Positions 60,642-64,000 of a stretch of 64,000 nt of DNA are shown piece after piece (positions within the stretch are counted from its first letter, which is position 1; the number at the start of each line of letters is the position of its first letter). Origin of the DNA: Nocardia rhizosphaerihabitans (GTDB taxonomy: Bacteria > Actinomycetota > Actinomycetes > Mycobacteriales > Mycobacteriaceae); NCBI RefSeq assembly GCF_014646295.1, contig NZ_BMNE01000007.1:1-64000 (forward strand), read 5' to 3'. The notes under the pieces were generated by a model that saw only the letters and a list, made by a program, of their open reading frames with translations, was not told where the DNA came from and made no database searches. A program made the translations under genes and the position numbers.

Positions 60642-61603
60642 TGTCGGCACTGTTGCGCTCGACCATGCTCGCCGCCGCCCGCTCACCGCGGCTGGAACGG
60701 ACCATCACCCGGCTGCCGGTCAGCCGGGATGTGGTCGCCCGCTTCGTCGCGGGCACCACCGAGGACGACGCGGTGCGCGCGACCGAAACCCTGCTGCGCT
60801 CCGGCCGTTTCGTCAGCATCGATTATCTCGGCGAGGACACCACCGACCTGGCAGGAGCGGAAGCCACCGTCGTGCACTACCGCGCGCTGATCGCCGCGCT
60901 CGGCCGACTCCCCCAGGCGGACGTCGCGACGGGAGACGTTCGGCCGCTGGAGGTTTCGGTCAAGCTCTCGGCGCTGGGTCAGGCGCTGCCGCGCGACGGG
61001 CACGCGATCGCCCGTGAGCACGCCCACCAGATCTGCACCGCCGCCGAGGCCGCGGGCATCTGGGTCACCGTCGACGCCGAGAACCACACCACCACCGACT
61101 CGACCCTGGCGATCGTGCGCGACCTGCGCGCCGAGTTCCCCTGGCTGGGTACGGTGCTGCAGGCCTACCTGCGCCGCACCGAGGACGACTGCCGGGCGCT
61201 GGCGGGCCCGGGGTCGCGAATCCGGTTGTGCAAGGGCGCCTACGACGAACCCGAGTCGGTGGCCTTCCTGCACCGGGCCGAGGTCGACGCGTCGTATCTG
61301 CGCTGCCTGGCGATCCTGACCGCGGGCTCGGGCTATCCGATGATCGCCTCGCACGACCCGGCGGTGATCGCCGCGGCCGGGGTCGCGGTGCAGTCGGCGC
61401 AGCGCAAGACCGAGGAATACGAGTACCAGATGCTGTACGGCATCCGCGCCGACGAACAGCAGCGACTCGCCGACGCGGGCAACCACGTTCGCGTCTACGT
61501 CCCCTACGGTGACCAGTGGTACGGGTATTTCATGCGCAGACTGGCCGAACGGCCTGCCAATCTCGGGTTCTTCCTGCGCGCGCTCGTCGGCGGGCGCGGG
61601 TAA
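60641..61603 (+). CDS. Proline dehydrogenase
   Basis: 320 residues. FAD-dependent oxidation of proline to pyrroline-5-carboxylate. Conserved blocks: SIDYLGEDT, EVSVKLSAL, VTVDAENHTTTDS, QAYLRRTEDD, RLCKGAYDEPE and MIASHDPAV, with MLYGIRADEQQRL at the end. It is a monofunctional enzyme, paired with the separate P5C dehydrogenase. The product of 60641 is coupled with it (TGATG). A permease gene follows after 128 bases, possibly importing an amino acid. Confidence 0.95.
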   Translation: MSALLRSTMLAAARSPRLERTITRLPVSRDVVARFVAGTTEDDAVRATETLLRSGRFVSIDYLGEDTTDLAGAEATVVHYRALIAALGRLPQADVATGDVRPLEVSVKLSALGQALPRDGHAIAREHAHQICTAAEAAGIWVTVDAENHTTTDSTLAIVRDLRAEFPWLGTVLQAYLRRTEDDCRALAGPGSRIRLCKGAYDEPESVAFLHRAEVDASYLRCLAILTAGSGYPMIASHDPAVIAAAGVAVQSAQRKTEEYEYQMLYGIRADEQQRLADAGNHVRVYVPYGDQWYGYFMRRLAERPANLGFFLRALVGGRG

Positions 61604-61731
61604 CGACCGGCTGTCCATTCGGGCTCTACGGCTGAACAATATTCACTCTCGGCGCCCACGGTCGCGGCGTGGCGGTGTACTCAGATCCGTGCATCGCGAT
61701 GTGGCGGTGCGCGCCGACGGAAGGAACGCGA

Positions 61732-63159
61732 ATGTCTTTCGCAGAGTTGCGCGCCCAGATGTTGCGCCGCAAACCCCTCGTCGAGGTCGAGGACGAGATT
61801 CCGAGCGACGAACGGCTCGCCAAATCGCTCGGCCTGTGGCAGCTCACCGCCATCGGCGTCGGCGGCATCATCGGTGCGGGCATCTTCACCCTGGCCGGGT
61901 CGGTCGCCCATTCGGTGACCGGGCCCGCGGTGCTGATCTCGTTCCTGATCGCCGGTGTGGCCAGCGCGGCGGCGGCGCTGTGTTACGCCGAGTTCGCCGG
62001 CATGGTGCCCAAGGCGGGCTCGGCCTACACCTACGGCTATGTCTCGCTCGGTGAGCTGGCGGGCTGGTTCATCGGCTGGGATCTGCTGCTGGAATACATC
62101 GCGGTCGCGGCGGTGGTCGCCATCGGTGTGTCCGGATACTTCGGGTTCCTGCTCGACCAGGTCGGGCTGACCCTGCCGGAATGGATGCTCGGCGCGCCCG
62201 ACACCGGTGACGGACGGGTCGTCGATCTGTTCGCGGTGCTGTTCTGCCTCGGCACCGCGTGGGTGCTCTCGCGCGGAATCGCCAGCGTCGGCCGGTTCGA
62301 GACGATCGCGGTCGGGATCAAGGTGGCCCTGGTGGTGCTCATCGTGGTGCTCGGGGTGTTCCACATCGACAGCGCCAACTACGACCCGTACTTCCCGTTC
62401 GGCGTCGGCGCCGTGTGGACGGGTGCGGCGACGGTGTTCTTCGCGGTGTTCGGCTACGACGCGATGAGTACCGCGGCCGAGGAATCGGTCGACGGGCGCA
62501 AGCATCTGCCCAAGGCGATCATCTATTCGCTGGCCATCGCGATGGTGCTCTACGTGCTGGCCACGCTGGTTCTCACCGGCATGCAGAAATACACCGAGAT
62601 CAGCCCGACCAGCGGCTTCTCCACCGCGTTCGAGTCGGTCGGGATGCCCGGCGTCGCCAATATCATCGCCGTCGGCGCGATCGTCGGCATCATCACCGTG
62701 GTGCTCACCTTCATGCTCGGCGTCACCCGGGTGTGGTTCGCGATGAGCCGCGACGGACTGCTGCCGGAGTGGTTCGCCAAGACCCACCCGACCCGCAAGG
62801 TGCCGACCAGGGTGACCTGGATCGTCGGTGTCGGCGCGGCGATCCTGGCCGGCGTACTGCCGATCAACACCGTCGCCGAGCTCACCAACATCGGCATCCT
62901 GATGGCCTTCATCGTGGTGTGCGTGGCCGTGATCGTGTTGCGGCGCACCAGGCCCGACGCGCCGCGCTCGTTCCGGCTGCCGTTCATGCCCGTCATCCCG
63001 CTGATCGGCATCGGGTTCTCGGCCTACCTGATCTACTCGCTGCCGTGGGAGACATGGGTGCGGTTCCTGGCTTGGCTGGTGGTGGGTCTGGTCGTCTACT
63101 TCGGCTACTCACGCACGCATTCGGTGATGAACCGGACGGCGCCGCAGCCGAGCGAGTAG
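61732..63159 (+). CDS. APC-family amino-acid permease
   Basis: 475 residues with about 12 membrane helices. First helix: LTAIGVGGIIGAGIFTLAGSV, the cationic/branched amino-acid transporter pattern, then EFAGMVPKAGSAYTYGYVSLGELAGWFIGW (cut in two here to keep it short: EFAGMVPKAGSAY; GELAGWFIGW). CAT/YfnA-like proton symporters share this. GGAAGG before the ATG. It lies after the proline operon but has its own promoter region, so proline transport is only a guess. Confidence 0.9.
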   Translation: MSFAELRAQMLRRKPLVEVEDEIPSDERLAKSLGLWQLTAIGVGGIIGAGIFTLAGSVAHSVTGPAVLISFLIAGVASAAAALCYAEFAGMVPKAGSAYTYGYVSLGELAGWFIGWDLLLEYIAVAAVVAIGVSGYFGFLLDQVGLTLPEWMLGAPDTGDGRVVDLFAVLFCLGTAWVLSRGIASVGRFETIAVGIKVALVVLIVVLGVFHIDSANYDPYFPFGVGAVWTGAATVFFAVFGYDAMSTAAEESVDGRKHLPKAIIYSLAIAMVLYVLATLVLTGMQKYTEISPTSGFSTAFESVGMPGVANIIAVGAIVGIITVVLTFMLGVTRVWFAMSRDGLLPEWFAKTHPTRKVPTRVTWIVGVGAAILAGVLPINTVAELTNIGILMAFIVVCVAVIVLRRTRPDAPRSFRLPFMPVIPLIGIGFSAYLIYSLPWETWVRFLAWLVVGLVVYFGYSRTHSVMNRTAPQPSE

Positions 63160-63193
63160 GCAGGCCACGGACGGTCTGTGCTGTGATGGGCCG

Positions 63194-63820
63194 ATGAGGT
63201 CAGGGCACGAGGTCGAGGCGGCGGACGAGCCGGGGGCGCGTCCGCCGCGGCGGCGCCGCGATCCGGCGAAGACGCGCGAAGCCATCATCGTCGGACTGCT
63301 CGCCGCGATCACCGAGGGCGATTTCGCGCCGACGACCCGCGAGATCGCCGCTCGGGCAGGTACTTCCGAGCGCAGCATCTTCGTGCACTTCCCCGACCGC
63401 GATGCCCTGCTCCTCGCCGCGACCGAGTACCAGTCCGCCACGGTGGAGGCCTGCCTGGTGACACCCGATCCCGAACTGGCGCTCGCCGAGCGGATCGCGA
63501 TCGTGGTGCGGCAGAGCGGTGCGATCTTCGATCTCCAGCGCACCCCACGCCTGCCCGGTCTGCAGGAATCGCGGTCGGTCGCGGCGATCGACGCGCGCAT
63601 GCGCCGCACCGACGAACGCATCCGCGCCGTCCTCGCCGCGCACTTCGCCCCCGAACTCACCCGGCCCGACGGCACCATCGACGACGAACTGCTCGACCTC
63701 ATCGATGGCACACTCGCCTGGCCGATGCGCCACCACCTGCAGGACCGGCGCGGGCTGTCGGGAGCCCAGGCCTCGGCGGCGCTCGAGCGGGCGTTGCGGC
63801 TGCTACTCGCTCAGCGCTGA
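63194..63820 (+). CDS. TetR-family transcriptional regulator
   Basis: 208 residues. The helix-turn-helix (about 20-75) contains TREIAARAGTSERSIFVHFP; the C-terminal helical part has no recognised ligand motif. A strongly basic N-terminal tail (RPPRRRRDPAKTRE) precedes it. It may control the APC gene before it (34 bases) or the acyl-CoA synthetase gene that converges with it (18-base overlap). Confidence 0.9.
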   Translation: MRSGHEVEAADEPGARPPRRRRDPAKTREAIIVGLLAAITEGDFAPTTREIAARAGTSERSIFVHFPDRDALLLAATEYQSATVEACLVTPDPELALAERIAIVVRQSGAIFDLQRTPRLPGLQESRSVAAIDARMRRTDERIRAVLAAHFAPELTRPDGTIDDELLDLIDGTLAWPMRHHLQDRRGLSGAQASAALERALRLLLAQR

Positions 63821-64000
63821 CTCCGGTCGCACCAGCACCCGCTTGAGGATCTTGCCGGTCTCCCCGCGCGGCAGGGCGTTGAGGAACGTCACATCGCGCG
63901 GGACCGAGAAACGGCTGAGCCGGTTGCGGATGTAGGTCCGCACCATGTCCGAATCCAGGCCCGCCCCTTCGCGTTTCACCACGAACGCGGCCAGCCGCTG
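63803..64000 (-). CDS. Acyl-CoA synthetase (AMP-forming), C-terminal fragment
   Basis: The window shows the last 65 residues; the gene runs off the right edge. The C-terminal lid domain is clear: RNRLSRFSVPRDV then LPRGETGKILKRVL, the Lys-containing A10 motif of the adenylate-forming family. It would activate a fatty or other carboxylic acid to its CoA ester. The stop (TAG at 63803-63805) overlaps the convergent TetR gene by 18 bases. Confidence 0.88.
   Translation of the reverse strand, partial: QRLAAFVVKREGAGLDSDMVRTYIRNRLSRFSVPRDVTFLNALPRGETGKILKRVLVRPESALSE

Overview
The window is GC-rich actinobacterial chromosome. The mycothiol-type DinB enzyme (15346-15975), FprA/7Fe-ferredoxin pair, actinobacterial LeuA with a leucine leader peptide, PucR-controlled pruA/proline dehydrogenase operon, many GTG starts and tight ATGA overlaps all point to Mycobacteriales. 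Nocardia or Rhodococcus is my best guess; no rRNA, tRNA, IS element or CRISPR array was seen to narrow it further.

Region 1 (1-7214, minus strand) is one operon: a GntR/UTRA regulator, an AprA/AsfA-like FAD flavoprotein, a HEAT-repeat protein, an 8-Cys ferredoxin, a lipoprotein solute-binding protein with a NosL-like C-terminal module, an ABC permease, an ABC ATPase, a 7Fe-type ferredoxin and the start of an FprA-type reductase. Region 2 (7272-18068) holds a LysR regulator, a DUF218 protein and a YeiH-type putative sulfate/sulfite exporter, then a dehalogenase-like hydrolase, leuA with an attenuator, a GntR regulator with an orphan ABC ATPase, and small housekeeping genes. Region 3 (18267-25093, plus strand) is a paralogue of Region 1: GntR, ferredoxin, binding protein with the same NosL-like tail, permease, ATPase, and a single 911-residue protein that fuses flavoprotein and HEAT repeats.

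Region 4 (25388-33942) contains a serine hydrolase, a TetR/SnoaL-like divergent pair, a cyanate operon (cynR, cynT, cynS), a single pilin-like membrane protein, a 48-residue membrane peptide not previously listed among longer frames, and a two-component system. Region 5 (33997-42520) is a second organosulfur locus: lipoprotein binding protein, permease, ATPase, a protein carrying the Cys/His/Arg catalytic set of the sulfinate desulfinase DszB, two SsuD-like flavin monooxygenases (one frameshifted), a degenerate class II aldolase-like protein and a cytosolic, cysteine-free binding-protein-fold protein. A divergent IclR regulator has two matching TTCC-N7-GGAA sites in front of it.

Region 6 (42540-64000) is mixed: MFS exporter, methyltransferase, amino-acid permeases, an MsnO8-type flavin oxidoreductase next to an NADPH:FMN nitroreductase-type enzyme, gluconokinase, a secreted CocE-type hydrolase, a Tat-exported alkylsulfatase preceded by a perfect inverted repeat, the PucR-pruA-proline dehydrogenase unit, a TetR gene and the end of an acyl-CoA synthetase.

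Read together, the window is unusually rich in genes for taking sulfur from organic compounds: two AsfAB-like transporter/redox operons, one SsuD/DszB-like transporter operon, an alkylsulfatase and a putative sulfate exporter. The substrate of each system is inferred from family and context, not shown by the sequence. The best candidates for an undescribed system are the paired flavoprotein/HEAT/ferredoxin/NosL-tailed-binding-protein operons and the desulfinase operon.
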